Source: Bimastos eiseni
Lineage: Eukaryota > Annelida > Clitellata > Crassiclitellata > Lumbricidae
Direction: 5' to 3'
Assembly: GCA_959347315.1 (NCBI GenBank)
Contig: OY365815.1
Location: 744,001 to 808,000 of the forward strand
Length of the DNA stretch: 64,000 nucleotides
Position 1 is the first letter of the stretch. Every line of letters starts with the position of its first letter. The position numbers and the translations under genes are program-made. Shown piece by piece: positions 32,600 to 44,726 of the stretch. The notes under the pieces are model-generated. The model was not told the DNA's origin. It searched no databases and saw only the letters and a list, made by a program, of their open reading frames with translations.

Positions 32600-34470
32600 A
32601 CTAAGGACTTATAACAGACTGAGAGAAGTTCTTGAGTCATTCGTCTAGCAGCACAGTCTTTAAATTGTGTTGACTTAATTAACGGCATACAGTCATGTGG
32701 CTGACCTCTTGAAGGTAGTGGTATGCAACAGTACAAAGAAAAGAAGACTACGACGAAGGGGATAAGAAGTTGGTTAATAATGTAAGTGGACAATGCGAGG
32801 TTGCGTGTTCTTTAGAGAATGTGAGCCAACAGTTGCTCCAGCGCTGTGACGAGTTATGTCCACGTTTATCCTGATGGCGCAATAATTATTAATGTCAGCT
32901 AAAATAAATCGAGTCCTGGTCGTTACTTAGCGATGATACTTTGCAAACACAAATCTGGATGTTACACAAGCGAAAACGATAACGAGGTGCTAGGATATGA
33001 AACTGAGAAGACTGAAATTGATGATAATAGAAATAATAATGATTTTAATAATAGGCTCTAATAACATGTATAATGGTAATAGGCGTGCTTGTGTAAATTA
33101 TTATGTTTCAGTAAGAATCGCCCGAAATCGATATAAGCACTGCTTATAGAAAGCTCCATAAGTATTGAGTACGCATTATTTGATAGCGTATGAGATAGGC
33201 CTTAATTATGATTCGTGTGCTTATATGAATATAGAATATGGCTAGGCGAAAACTGTAAGCGTGTTTAATTTGTTAGACAGCTTATTGATTTTTCTTATGG
33301 CTATAGATATATGTACTGTGTATAAACTATGTAGACTAGCGCACGTGCGCTGCTAGAGCGGAAATTTTAAGAGATGATGCTGTGAGCAGATATTGTCAAG
33401 ATGGTCGTCGTTTAAGCTATATGTATATTTAACGTTATCAGTCTTGTCGTCGTCGTTTCATCAAGGGTGAAAATGCCACCATATAGTGTGATTCATTACA
33501 ATACGAAGTACATATTTTCATACGAAGCGACGATTGAACGGTGAAGTGAGTCTTTCCCACTGAGGTCGGAAAGACGTGTGGCTGACAAGTATTATAATTA
33601 GACCAGCGAGATGTCTGTGATGTACATGTAGCCATGTGCGGCTTCAATTTCTCTGGTATTTTCCCATGCCTACTGGTTGCACACAATTCTTACTGAAACA
33701 TGTGATCAACACAAACGCACTTCGAACACATATCGTGTTGCATATATTAATATCATGATGCACTGCGACAAAGGGTATTTTAAAACAATTATGTAAGTTG
33801 TATCACATGTAGGCTTACTTAGCCTACTGGTGTTACACTCTGTCGTTACATGTATAATGCATCGTAATCATTCAACCATCGCATTTGCTGCCTTGATTTC
33901 CCTCGTCTAGGAATTTAACGTTCGGTCTCTCTTGGGAAATACATCAGATGCAGTTAGAATAATTCTTATAATTTTCACCTGGTTTGAACATAGTACATAA
34001 TAATTGCAGGTAGGTCAAATAGCAAACGCCATCTGTCGAAATAGGAATAGTCACTGAAATGTAAGTGTAGGCCTACAGAAAGACAGTTATTAGCTTAATT
34101 TACAGTATTGAACTTCAGAGCTGATTGCAACCTCTTCATATTCCGTCCAATGAATTGCATGGAATATCTTACGAACACCTTTCTATAGCTGAATATTTCA
34201 TTACACAAAGTATACTTTGCGTTTCTATCGAAACAGTGAAGTAGCTCCGCTGTGAAATTCTCATTTATAATAGAATCCACGAAAACCACTAAAAGCAGTA
34301 AAGGAGTTCAGACAAAGGTTAACTACATCCTGCATTTTGACATATAGTGAGGTACAAGATTTTGAGATGCATTAGCACAGATCTTCATTAAATCAATGCA
34401 GACTATAAGAAATATAGAAAGGAAAGGGAGAGATGCTCACATCATGCCATTGCTTAAAATGGAGGCAGAG
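32600..34470. other. No gene seen
   Basis: This is AT-rich unique-looking DNA with only short open frames without motifs. It could be intronic if the exon at 32462 is real. Confidence 0.5.
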
Positions 34471-34483
34471 GCGAACCGTGTAA

Positions 34484-35050
34484 CTACATACCAGTCAGTT
34501 TAACCCTTAAACGATCAGCGTCATTGATTATACCTTACGTTTTACTACTCGCCGGTCGCTAAAGGGTTAACCAGTATGATGCATAAGGTCATGGAGAAAA
34601 TTGTAAAAAGACATAGTGTATAACGGAGTACGAAGGAATTGTATCGTAAATGTCTACGTTTGGAGATGATACAAAACTCTGCGGAGCGGTGGGTGATGTA
34701 GAGGAAGCGTAGATAATGCGAGAAGACCTACGAAGAATGTTCAGGTGGTCACAGAATCCGCAGATGCTTTTTCATTTAGATAAGTGCAAAGTGATGCACA
34801 TGGAAAAAGAAATAACGAGTTGTCTCATAAATAATGGGTAAGGTAATGAAAGTTAGCGACGAAGAGACTTCGGAGTGAAGGTTGTAACTTAATTATGATA
34901 AGAAGGACAATAATCACTAGGCACAAAGATGCAAAGTGCAGAGGTTGTGCAAATAGATGGCTGGACTACAGTTTAAATACTATATTCAGGTATGTAATCC
35001 GTAGCTAAAACAGGACAAGTCATGGGAAACTGAAGAAAGTGCAAGGAAGA
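34484..35050 (+). pseudogene. CR1-like LINE reverse transcriptase fragment
   Basis: Plus-strand remnants read SMMHKVMEKIVKRH near 34573, then a FGDDTKLCGAVGDVEEA block (catalytic FADD-type motif with the Ala changed to Gly) near 34660, MREDLRRMFRWSQN near 34717, and HLDKCKVMHM near 34777. Stops and frame changes are frequent. The element resumes at 35983-36085 (SLSDFTAMKRRVEKL), after the insertion at 35059. Confidence 0.75.
34504..34566. mobile_element. 63-bp MITE with TTAA target duplication
   Basis: CCCTTAAACGATCAGCG at the left and CGCCGGTCGCTAAAGGG at the right are inverted repeats over 17 bases with four mismatches. TTAA flanks both sides (34500-34503 and 34567-34570). Removing the insert and one TTAA restores continuity of the surrounding LINE reading. 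TTAA duplications are typical of piggyBac-type elements. The size is unusually small. Confidence 0.75.
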
Positions 35051-35058
35051 GCTACAAC

Positions 35059-35974
35059 CAGAGCTGTTAATATCGCGATAAAGTATAGCGATACTTTGGT
35101 ATCGGCGATCTTTTTGCAGTATCGCAGCGAGTATCGCGATAGTTTTATTTAGCCGGTCATCGATACGCGATACCAATACTTTTTTCTCACAGTAATAATA
35201 AATTATAATATTGCTCTTCCAATTATTTGCGATTAAGAAATGGTGAGCTATAAATCATCACGCTCATAAAATTGGCTCTTGTTGCAATCTGCGATCTATG
35301 GTGTGAAAGGAAGGAATCTATAAATAGGGAAACGATCGAATATCATTATAGTGTTTTCCCCTCTGCGCACATCCTTGAGTAGTAGAGTCAGCCAATATTC
35401 CAAACGGAACGTTGGAAAGGTGCTCATCTCCTTTTCCTAGGCCCTTGAGCCGGCAATGGACGAATCCCAGGATCATGGACACGGGGCCAGTGATATCGCA
35501 GGACTTGTCGTTTACTTCCCAGCTTACTACTTGGTGACAGAGGCACGTGTGTGCAAACAACTTGCCCAGGGTCGTTACACGGAGTCGAACCCGCAACCGC
35601 ATTCTACGCGAGCAAGCGCATTACCGATAGACAATCGTGTAGCACGTTTGAGTAGTAGGCCTAAACATTTTGAAAATAATAATATTGATAATAAATTAAT
35701 AATTGTAGTTATTCTGATTTTTTTGTAAAAATTATTATTATAATTATACTGATCTTTGATATGTGAAAATAATAATTGTAATTATACTGCTTTATTTCAT
35801 GTAAAATTAACATTGCAATTATACTCGTTTTTCTTTCGCACTTGTTTAGTGTGAATTAACAGGAAACTTGCTCGTCAAAAAGTATTGGTGAAAGTATTGG
35901 TATTGGTATTGCAATACTGTTAAGAAAAAGTATTGGTATTGCAATACTTTTTTCCAGTATTGTTAACAGCCCTG
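35059..35974. mobile_element. Non-autonomous hAT element inside a LINE
   Basis: Termini are CAGAGCTGTTAATA at 35059 and TTAACAGCCCTG ending at 35974. Flanks GCTACAAC (35051-35058) and GCAACAAC (35975-35982) match at 7 of 8 bases, an hAT-like target duplication. Subterminal AGTATNGNNATACT words repeat at both ends. There is no transposase. A SINE is nested at about 35400-35660. Confidence 0.8.
35400..35660 (-). mobile_element. tRNA-derived SINE, second family
   Basis: On the minus strand from about 35650 there is a tRNA-like head with ATCGGTAATGCGC (A-box position) and GGGTTCGACTCCG (a clean B box at about 35588), followed by a body ending in GGAAAAGGAGATGAGCACC. The tRNA-like part lacks proper acceptor pairing, so it is not a tRNA gene. 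Confidence 0.65.
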
Positions 35975-36302
35975 GCAACAACAATGATTTGAGTCTGAGC
36001 GATTTCACAGCTATGAAAAGAAGGGTTGAAAAGTTGTCGAGTAGCAATATTAGAGAGAAGGAGGAGGAGAGGAAACCGAATTGAAGCTTAATAGATTATT
36101 AGGCTACTGGAGGGGAGGAGAAAGTGCATTCTGAGAAGTTTTTAAATTAACAGTAAAATAACGCCACTCGTGGACATAGGTATAAATTATTTAGGAACAT
36201 TAGAGCAGACATTCTTCAGTCCTGGACTTGTGAAATGGTTTGGATGATGGCATGGTCTCATTGGTGACTATCACAACATTTAATTAAGAGTATATTGACT
36301 AT

Positions 36303-37500
36303 TAGCTGGTACCCGGCGTTAGCCCGGGTACAGAAAATTATGGAGACACCTTGATTGAGGACAATGTTGTGGGAAGGAATTCCTCTTTTTGCAGCATCTG
36401 CAGCCTGTCGTTCCTGACTGGCCTGAGGGGACTCTGCAACCCTGGAGGTTCCTGTCTGGCATAATTCACCTTTCATCAATCTAATCCCTCCTCCTCGTCT
36501 GTAATTCCTCTTTCTCCGTCTTCTCTAATTTCTATTCACTCTTTGTTCTCACTCACCTTATCCCCACTTTCTCCACTTCCTCAACTTCTCACCCTAACCT
36601 AACCGCTTCCACCTCCCACCTCATCCTCCTTTTCACACTCCTCCCCCTCTTCTCATCGTCACCCTTGTCCTTTCCCCAATTCCATAATTCCTCCCTACGA
36701 CTTCATCCTCCTCCTCCTTATCTTCCTCCTCAACAATCCACCAACCCCTCTACTGGGTGTCCGAGGTCTTCCCCGAGCGATCGAGTGAATAGCTGTAAAA
36801 GTGTAAACGGAGAGACAGACACACACAGAATCTAGATATGCAGGGTAAATAAATAGTTTTTATAGTACAGACCGATCGTGCAAACTTGACTTCACCGTAG
36901 CTTGCTCAGATGGACCATTTCTTCGAAAGTCTTTGTAATGTAATGTAAAGTAAATCCCTGAAAATTTCTCAACGCCCACAAAAGCCACGTCAGGGTGACA
37001 GGCTTAAATCACCGGCGCTATACCAAATCAAGTCCGCAATGGCCAATCCTCTCGTTTTTTCCGGTGCCAAGTCGAATCCGGGAGTGAAGCTATGATCAGG
37101 TAGCAGTGTCAGATTAGGGTACTCTATATATTGTTCACGTATAAATTGCACTCCTATACAAAGCAGAGAACCAGACAGACAGGCAGGCAGGCAGACAGCT
37201 GGTGGTGGCAGCTAAACGCTGGTAGGCTACGTGTACGTAGCGAATAAGAAGGTAACTTTGCTTTTATGGGTGTGTGAGGGTGCGCCGTAGGTTTTTGCCC
37301 TAGGAGACGTGGAAGACGGCGTGTGCGGGTTTCAGAAACCCATGGACTGCGTGTATCATGTGTTTCCCTAGCCAACGGTGTAGTTCTAGAGTGAACTGCT
37401 CTAAAACTGCATCGACTGCAAGGACACACACACAGACAGACACACAGACAGACAGACAGACAGAATCTTCCTCTTATATAGAGAATTATATATGAGAGAT
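36303..37500. repeat. Dispersed element with CCCGG hairpin and AGAC tail
   Basis: It starts with GGTACCCGGCGTTAGCCCGG, a small hairpin, and ends in a CAGACAGACAGACAGACAG run followed by TTCCTCTTATATAGAG. The start-hairpin plus AGAC/TATA tail is a pattern I associate with a common invertebrate non-autonomous element. The interior (pyrimidine-rich at 36480-36740) shows no gene. The boundaries are tentative. Confidence 0.35.
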
Positions 37501-37540
37501 AGAAAATATAGCATTACTGGTAAACTAGATTGGTACTAAC

Positions 37541-38195
37541 CAGGGATGTGATCTCGAGACCGCGATTTTGGTCTTGGTCTTGGTCTCGGACCATCGGTCT
37601 TCGTCTTGGTCTTGGTCTTGAAGGAACGGCCTTGGGATTGGTCTCCCGTCTTAGGTTAGCGTTCTTGGTCATTTGCCGTATCAGAGCAATTTCTTTTATA
37701 TTTGTCGGCTATTTTCGATTAGATACACCGGTGTTTAGACCATCTATATATACATGGTACTGTGGGCAAAAAAAGCATTTGCAACGGAACCAGCCATTTC
37801 AAAATTCGCTTTCACAAATTTCAAGATTTTGGAACAATCGAATAATTATGTGGTCGGCCACGTGTAGTCACTATTCCGAGTACAAGTAGGCCTACATCAT
37901 TCAAACGGAATGTTAATCTACTTGTCTTAAAGTATTTAGTATTTACCTATCATAAACTGTAAGTAATTTATAGTGTGATATTCTCAGGCCGAAGCCAAGT
38001 TCTGAACCCGAAAAAGTTCAGACTGGCCGGCAAAACTGTTTCTGGACCATTATTAAGATTAGTATTCTTCAGCAATGATATTAATGCTTTAAGCGTGGTA
38101 TTCCGTTTTAGCGTCTTAATAAATTAAATTGTTTATAAAAAAAGAGCATCGGTCTCGGTCTTGGTCTCGAGGTTTTGGTCTCGTGCCCAACACTG
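37541..38195. mobile_element. Non-autonomous hAT element, 655 bp
   Basis: Termini are CAGGGATGTGATCTCGAGAC at the left and, in reverse complement, CAGTGTTGGGCACGAGACC at the right. A perfect 8-bp duplication GTACTAAC flanks it (37533-37540 and 38196-38203). Subterminal GGTCTTGGTCTC words repeat at both ends. No transposase is encoded. The 119-codon plus frame inside is not a gene. Confidence 0.9.
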
Positions 38196-38960
38196 GTACT
38201 AACACAGACAAAACTTCTTCTGGATCATTTAAAATCCTATTTTGCAATTTCATTTCTTTTCCCCATGGCTCAGTGAACCAGTCTACGCCGACTGCGAACT
38301 CTACTCTGCATGTATCTAACTTCTCTTAGCCATACAACAATGTTTTGCACCATTAATCGATGTCTATGTTGTAGGGAAAGTTCACCGGAAGTGGTTGAGC
38401 CTAGAGCGCCATCTCGTACCATCTGATAGAACACTCTCACTGATTTGATTAAATACTAAGACAAGTCAGCTGGAGTTGGAAGATTCAAGCGTCCTATCAT
38501 ATTACATCAGTCACTTAGATAGAATGTTCGGAAAATCCATTCACGCTGAGATGCTTCGTCGCTAAGTAATTATGTCATAATAATAAAGAAAGAAATAGAA
38601 ACCTACACAGTTTATAAAATATGTTTTGATAATGAATAAATAACTATTAGGCCTAAAATTATGAAGGATGGCATTACAATAAAAGATAAATATTGCAAAT
38701 GCGAAGTATGTCATTAAAATAATAAATAAATATTGCAATTATGAAGTATGTTATATTTATACAAAATATAATATTACAATTACAAATTATGAAGTGGGTG
38801 AAGGTGCACTTAAAATATCTGAAATCCTGACTGACAATCGCAGATGATGCCAAACTAGACACTTCTGTTCGTGTCTTAAAACCGTTTGTCGATTCTGTGT
38901 GGAGATCATTAGATCCGAAAACACTGAATTCGTTTTGACTAAAAAAAGAACAGTGAAACG

Positions 38961-40001
38961 ATGGCAAGTGGTGATTCCGTAATGGAAGAGTCACAGTTCA
39001 GTACCCAAGTGGCAGAGATAGCAGAGGGTTATAGCGATCCAGACAGACTGAATCGTACGACGATGACGACGAAGGATGACCATCCAAAGGAAGTGGTCAT
39101 CGGTGTTGACCTCCTTTCTGTCGTCGTTAGTTTCGCTGTTCTTCTGACCCTGTCGAGCGTTGGTACTGTGTCCAACGTCATGGTACTGGCCGTCATTAAA
39201 TATCGGAAGAGCTTCCGGGCCGCGGTACGACGCGATGCCGTACTTGCCAACCTGTCAATCGTTCACCTCATCTTGTGCTTCGTTCTTTCTCCCATTGAAT
39301 TCGCTACTCTCGCAGAGAACTACGTCAAACACTCACTTCCGGGATTTCTCTGCCTGGCACGTGACTGTGGCTTCCACCTGTTGGTCGGAGCCAATGTCAT
39401 TGGCGTCATCATTCTGGCAGTATGCCAAGCCAGGCGACTCCAACGCGCAAGCCCAGCAACACGTTCCACGGGTGGATGGGGCGACGCACTTCCGGTTCTG
39501 CAGTTGGCGCTTCCGTGGATCGCCGGCGCATGCGCAGCGGGGTCATCGGTAGCGATACGACTCGTCACAGGCCTCGGTTTCGAAGTGTGCCGGAAGTCAA
39601 TTGCCTTCTGGGAAGAGGTCCAGCGCGGCGCTGATCCGTGGCAGTTGCAGCTACTTCCGGGTCTCGTCTACTTCCTGTTGCTGTTGGGCGCTCTCGTCTG
39701 GCTCCTTACGGTCGTCGAAAGAAACCGGAAGTACGCAGCCATGGTTCGGAAGTACACCGATCGAGACCGGAAACAGTCGGAAACTGCCGAGGATTCAAGT
39801 CATCGAGGGTCAACGGACAAGAGACAGAGAGCAGAAGAAGTGGGAGTGGAACTGATCGGTCGAGAGAAGAGTCCCACATCAGACAAAGCGGAACGATTTA
39901 AAGGAAGAGGAGGAGCAGAGAAAGGAGGAGGTGAAGGAAGGAGAGGAGAAGGAGGAAGGTCCGAAACGAGGGCACATCAGAAGCCAACAGAAGAGGCGCA
40001 G
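38961..40001 (+). CDS. Class-A-like GPCR, exon 1 (N-terminus to TM5)
   Basis: The product is an integral plasma-membrane receptor. ATG 38961 opens a 50-residue extracellular tail with an N-glycosylation site (NRT, residue 31). TM1 is at residues 51-79 (GTVSNVMVLAVI, the GN-motif position), TM2 at 93-118, TM3 at about 129-159 with Cys131/136 for the usual disulfide, and TM4 at 176-201 with Trp186. Cys210 is in loop 2, and TM5 at 227-252 has Pro233. The DRY position at the end of TM3 reads CQARR, so the acidic residue is missing. The frame would end at 40016, but a consensus donor CAG|GTGAGC sits at 39999-40007 in phase 0. The charged tail from residue 253 is the start of a long third intracellular loop. 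GC content and codon use differ sharply from the AT-rich surroundings. Ligand unknown. Confidence 0.85.
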
Positions 40002-40454
40002 GTGAGCGACGACTGAGAACAGGTAGAGATGGAGATTTAACTTGTATTCTATCTATGAATATTCTCCCAAATGATGACTACCATGCCAAACTAAGTCATG
40101 CACCACTTGACGCACAATTCATTGCATGACATTAGATAGAAAAAGCAAAATCACGCAGCCACACGTCAATGGTTTTGGTGAAAGTCATCTCTAGAACGAC
40201 TGGATATCAGAGCAATGACTACAACATAGACATATCCTCTACTACATTATAAAGCACAGTAGGCCTACTCATAGAAACTGCATGCATTCTGATACTAATT
40301 CAGAAGTGTTTTAAATGATCGAAAATACATAGTCTCACTTTAGCTTCATTTACCTGATCTTACCTTACCGTAAGTGTAGGCTACTTCATCTTTTCTTGAA
40401 TTTTCTTACTTGTTCCTTTCCCTACCCCTTGCTCTTTCTTCTAACCTGTGATCC

Positions 40455-40590
40455 TTTCCAAATTCTTGCCCTTCAAACCTTTGATTCTTTCCCTACCCTT
40501 GCCCTTCTAACCTTTGATCCTTTCCCTACCCTTGCCCTACTAACCTTTGATCGTTTCCCTACCCTTGCCCTTCTAACCTTTGATCGTCTC
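40455..40590. repeat. 33-bp intronic minisatellite
   Basis: About four copies of CTTGCCCTTCTAACCTTTGA plus TCCTTTCCCTACC lie in the GPCR intron. The plus-strand frame through them (repeating LALLTFDPFPT) is not coding. Confidence 0.85.
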
Positions 40591-40757
40591 TTCTCCCTCA
40601 CCCAAATCCGTTCTGCATCTGACCTGACTTCAACATGCCCTATCGTCTCATCATATATCCTGCATTTGTTGTTCTGAAGCCTTCAATGGTATTGCCTCTA
40701 TAGCATCGCGTCTGATCCTATCTGACAATGTTCCACATAATGGAGTCCATTGACCAG

Positions 40758-41891
40758 CGAGCGTTGCACTGTTTATTACATGGAATTGACTGTCAACAGG
40801 AAACTGACGACTGCGAAGAGGACGATGACGACACCTTTGACATCAAGATGCGTCACGAGTTTCAGAAGAAATCTCGTTCTTCCGGTCGACGTCACACGGT
40901 CGCAAACATTGGACTCCCTGACCTATCTGACCTGAGGTCATCAACGGACGCTCAGCCAACATACGCCTCGAAGACAACCGAGTATCACTACGTGAGGAAA
41001 TGGTCTGTTGATATTACGGCTCTTGCCAATCAACTGGAGAACCCAAAGTCCCACAGCGATACAAGTCCCTTCAAGGAGAAGGAGGAATTGGGATATGAGG
41101 AGACGTTCAAGGGACTGCGCACTCCTTCTTCCAACGCATGCGTTGTCACTTCCTGTGAATATCTCGGTCCTAAGTCAGCAGCCACTGGCAACGACGGAGC
41201 CAGAAGGCGGCAGTCATCTGAGCTTCGCACTTTCCACAACGATCCTAAAAAGCTACCTAAAGGAAAGCGAGAAACTAAAGAAAAGGATAAATCGGAGCAA
41301 CGTCTTTCTCCAAGGAGGACGCAGACTTCGATTACTGCGCCATCGGAAGAAACAGAGGGAGAGGGCAGAATGGAAAGTGGAGAAGAATCCACCGCCCGCC
41401 TAGAGGGAGCAGCGGGGATCACGATGAAAACAGTCGTTTCCTCATCGGACGAGCCCCCTCAACTCCAACAGCGAGATATCATCGATGACGACCGAGCAGT
41501 TGCAAAGGCACGCCGTGAGCTAACGACGACGACGCGAATGTCGGCTGCTCTCTTGGTATCTCTGGTCTTCACGCTGCCCTGTCTCGTCATCTTCCTCTGG
41601 CTGGTCTTTGCTCCGATCGGAAACCTTCACATCGGATACAACCTAAGCATCGCTGCTGAGATCGTCGTTACACTCCAGGCGGCCGTCAACCCAGTCGTCC
41701 TTCTCTTCTGGGTCGATCGTAGACTTCATCGTCGACTGAGAAACCTTGTTCGAGACGCCACTCATCTCAGGTGCGTCTGCTACTGCAACATTGGTCGTCA
41801 TAGCAACTGCCTCCAGCCGTACAAAGGAGGCTCGGCTGCTGCATCCTATCGCCAAGCACCGGTCGACGGCGTTCGAATGCAGAAGGTCTAA
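40758..41891 (+). CDS. Class-A-like GPCR, exon 2 (loop 3, TM6, TM7, tail)
   Basis: This exon completes the receptor. The first 250 or so residues are hydrophilic (acidic run CEEDDDDTFD, many Ser/Thr/Lys) and extend intracellular loop 3 to roughly 350 residues in total. TM6 (MSAALLVSLVFTLPCLVIFL) has the conserved Pro, in TLPC instead of CWxP. TM7 (EIVVTLQAAVNPVVLLFWVD) has NPVVLLF in place of NPxxY. The basic RRLHRRLRNLV helix 8 follows, with Cys pairs (CVCYC) that could be palmitoylated. TAA is at 41889. The exact acceptor is uncertain: AG at 40745, 40757 or 40799 all give phase 0, matching exon 1. In-frame stops at 40701 and 40713 rule out earlier ones. Confidence 0.8.
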   Translation, partial: RALHCLLHGIDCQQETDDCEEDDDDTFDIKMRHEFQKKSRSSGRRHTVANIGLPDLSDLRSSTDAQPTYASKTTEYHYVRKWSVDITALANQLENPKSHSDTSPFKEKEELGYEETFKGLRTPSSNACVVTSCEYLGPKSAATGNDGARRRQSSELRTFHNDPKKLPKGKRETKEKDKSEQRLSPRRTQTSITAPSEETEGEGRMESGEESTARLEGAAGITMKTVVSSSDEPPQLQQRDIIDDDRAVAKARRELTTTTRMSAALLVSLVFTLPCLVIFLWLVFAPIGNLHIGYNLSIAAEIVVTLQAAVNPVVLLFWVDRRLHRRLRNLVRDATHLRCVCYCNIGRHSNCLQPYKGGSAAASYRQAPVDGVRMQKV

Positions 41892-44025
41892 GGAGATGAG
41901 GTTGATGAAGACAGAGGCTGTCATTCTATAACCATCTGAGGAGAGTTATTCTTCAGGAGAGTTAAGGTTCAACGAACGCATTTCTCGGCCGTACGACTCA
42001 TTGGGTTTATACATAACTTGGACAAGGGTCAATTTTAGTACACGATATCACAATTAGCTCCTGCATTGACTAATGTTACCTTACTCAGCTAGAGGTAATT
42101 TCAAAGGCTAGGGATAAAGGATAAAATAATTGCTCTACGAAATCGACATTAACTTAGCAGGAAACAACACTTATGAAAAACAGAAATGAAATTTTAAAAT
42201 TAATTATCAGATGTCTACATTAACCACAATAATCGTTGTCCAAGTAAACAATTTATGCCATCAACAGAAACGTGGTAAGCGTTAACTTTTGGAATAATAA
42301 GGCAAAGAGTAACCTCTCAGGTTTATAAGTTTAGTAATCTGCTTTAGCATAGTCTCTAGTTAGACTTGTGAGATTGTGTAATATGTGAGCTTGTATTAAA
42401 ATGTATTGCGATATATTGTATTATAACTACAGCAAATGTCCACATGTAGTTACCACTTCTCAGGATGGTTACATAAGTTAGGTAATATAGGTCAACATGT
42501 CGTTTAGTTGCTGCCTCTACCAGTTGTCCTTCAACTTTTCATGTGGGGCTTTAAATACGGGAAGTACCACTGATGAAATTGTATTGTGAGGGGCACTTTA
42601 ATAGTACGTAATTATAACACAACCGTCCTACGACACAGTCGTCTATTTAAATATATTTCCGTTAAATCTGGACATTTGCACACATTATTATGAATACAAT
42701 TGCATCCACATACAAGGATGTCACGCGAGTTGGAAAGCTCTGCAGGAACCGGAAAAGGCTGGCTAATGTGGGAGGCAACACAGCCTCCGATACTGAACAG
42801 TAACGAAGCAGCGCAGGACAGAAAACTCTGGAAACGAGGATCAGGGTTACAGTGGACGAGTGTAGGACAAAAGCCCCCCTCCCCAGTGTAGACCATAAGC
42901 GCGCCCAAATTATACATGCATGATTGTATGTGTGTGCATATGATGCATGGTTGCATGCACAATATGTATGGGTGCATGGATGTGTCTATGTCGGCTAAGT
43001 GTTACTAAACCTGTAAAAATCTATTTTTAGCGGGTTGATGTATTGCTTTGGTTCCAATACCTGCAAAGTTTGAAGACGAATTGGTTTGTAATATGAGGTG
43101 TGAATGTGTGTAATAAGTTTATTAACGACGCATCCATGACAAGGAAGATATGCGTCGAGGTGTGCATTGTATAAGTCTTTGTTTTATTGTCACGCATTTA
43201 TGAGATTTTCATTCATAGAGGTGTTCACCCACTCCCAGAGAGATGATTATCACGTGTCACTGACTGACTGTCGCCACCAACTGTACGCATACTTACTAGC
43301 TGACCTTCACCACTTATATTCTTAGATTATCATCTTTATAGAGGTATTCACCCACTCCCTTTTATCAACGGGAGATGATTATCGCATGTCATCGACAGTT
43401 TGCTAACGAACTGTAGGCCTAGCTGCTTATTAGCCAACGACCTTCACCGCTTATTAAGGCGTTTCACGGACTGCTTGCAGTATTTATGCAACCAGCAAGA
43501 TAAATAAAGATTCAGAAATGGACTCACTTTGTCTCCTATACGACACGATAATTAGTTGCTTGTTTTCATATATTTTACATAATGGCAGTTAAATATATAA
43601 CTTTTCATCATCCGTTCATACTTCACACTAGGGAGGCATTTGTCGGGGGGGGGGGCAAATGTCCTACCCAAAATGGGGGGTGGGGGTTGTCCGGGGGCTT
43701 TTGTCCATTCCCCGCAGTGGACACATACGCCTGTGATAAAACTGGATCCCGCGACATAACTTTTGTGGGCGCTGTAGAAATGTTGAGATTACGACTACGG
43801 TTCAGAGACCATGATGATGATCACATGTAAATCTATGAGGCATTGTACACAATGGTCAAACTGTACTTCTATATCTGAACATTATTTTGTAAGAGAGAGG
43901 CTGTAACGGTCGGATAGCCCAGATTTCTTTTCTTTCCAAAATTTGCAATCTTGTTGGTCTGCTATTTCCATCCTTTAGTTGCGAGCGACGGCGAAAACAA
44001 GAATTAATATTCAGATTTATGCACA
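41892..44025. other. Region between the two convergent genes
   Basis: No coding exon is seen. It holds GPCR 3' flank, then a GGACAAAAGCCCCC motif near 42868, a tandem duplication of about 123 bp (ATAGAGGTGTTCACCC at 43215 and ATAGAGGTATTCACCC at 43338), and a G-rich piece at 43640-43722 related to 10130-10215. Confidence 0.6.
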
Positions 44026-44031
44026 TTTATT
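44026..44031 (-). promoter_or_regulatory. Candidate poly(A) signal AATAAA
   Basis: AATAAA on the minus strand about 700 bp past the stop of the three-exon gene that ends at 44727. It fits a 3' UTR of ordinary length, but similar hexamers are common in this AT-rich DNA. Confidence 0.3.
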
Positions 44032-44726
44032 TTACAAGGGCGAACGATTTGGCCGAGACCTGTTTCACCTCGAAGAACTATTCAGTAGGCTATTGAAGCA
44101 GCGAATCGTCGAACGTTGAACGAAAGCCTCGAGCGATCAGTTTGTCATCACCCCTACCCTCAGCTCCATCATAAGCAACATGTAATCAGGTCGTAACCAA
44201 TCGCTAGAGGCGCTCTGCACTGGGGGTCAACGCATCTCAGAGGTCAGAAACATAAAATCAGATGGTCATGATTGTAGAACCGACGAAAGGCAAATTCTGA
44301 ACAACGTCTTCACAGCTCTAATGCGGTTTAGTTGCGTCCAGTTCAAAATGGAAAAATCCAGGTGCGTATCCAGCTCTCCTACAACGTTGACAACATTCCA
44401 GCCCATCCATCAATGCCTACATCTAAATCCTCCTCCTCCCTCCCTCTTTCTTTTCTCACTATCAGTCTCTCTGCACTTCTAGTCCACACCAAAAACCTAC
44501 TGGTTCGCACATAGTCCTAGAAATGAGCAGATAATAAGATTAAGCTTAAACACTGTATAATATGAAGCGTAGAATAACTGTTAGATTTGCATTTCCACTA
44601 GTACTAGTCCACAATAGGTGTTAAGAATACTAATCCAGGTTTGGTAGAAGCATGGCACACGAATTGATCAGTCGAGAACACAGGCAATAGAATCGACGGT
44701 TAGTTCATGGGAAATGACGTCATTCA

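Noticed and set aside
35575..35650. tRNA gene on the minus strand
   Set aside because: The B box is clean, but the acceptor and anticodon stems do not pair and SINE body follows directly.
36258..36479. 73-codon minus-strand frame
   Set aside because: It lies in the CCCGG-hairpin dispersed element and has no recognisable domain.
38129..38329. Small plus-strand frame before the GPCR
   Set aside because: It spans the end of the hAT element at 38195 and has no signal or splice connection to the receptor.
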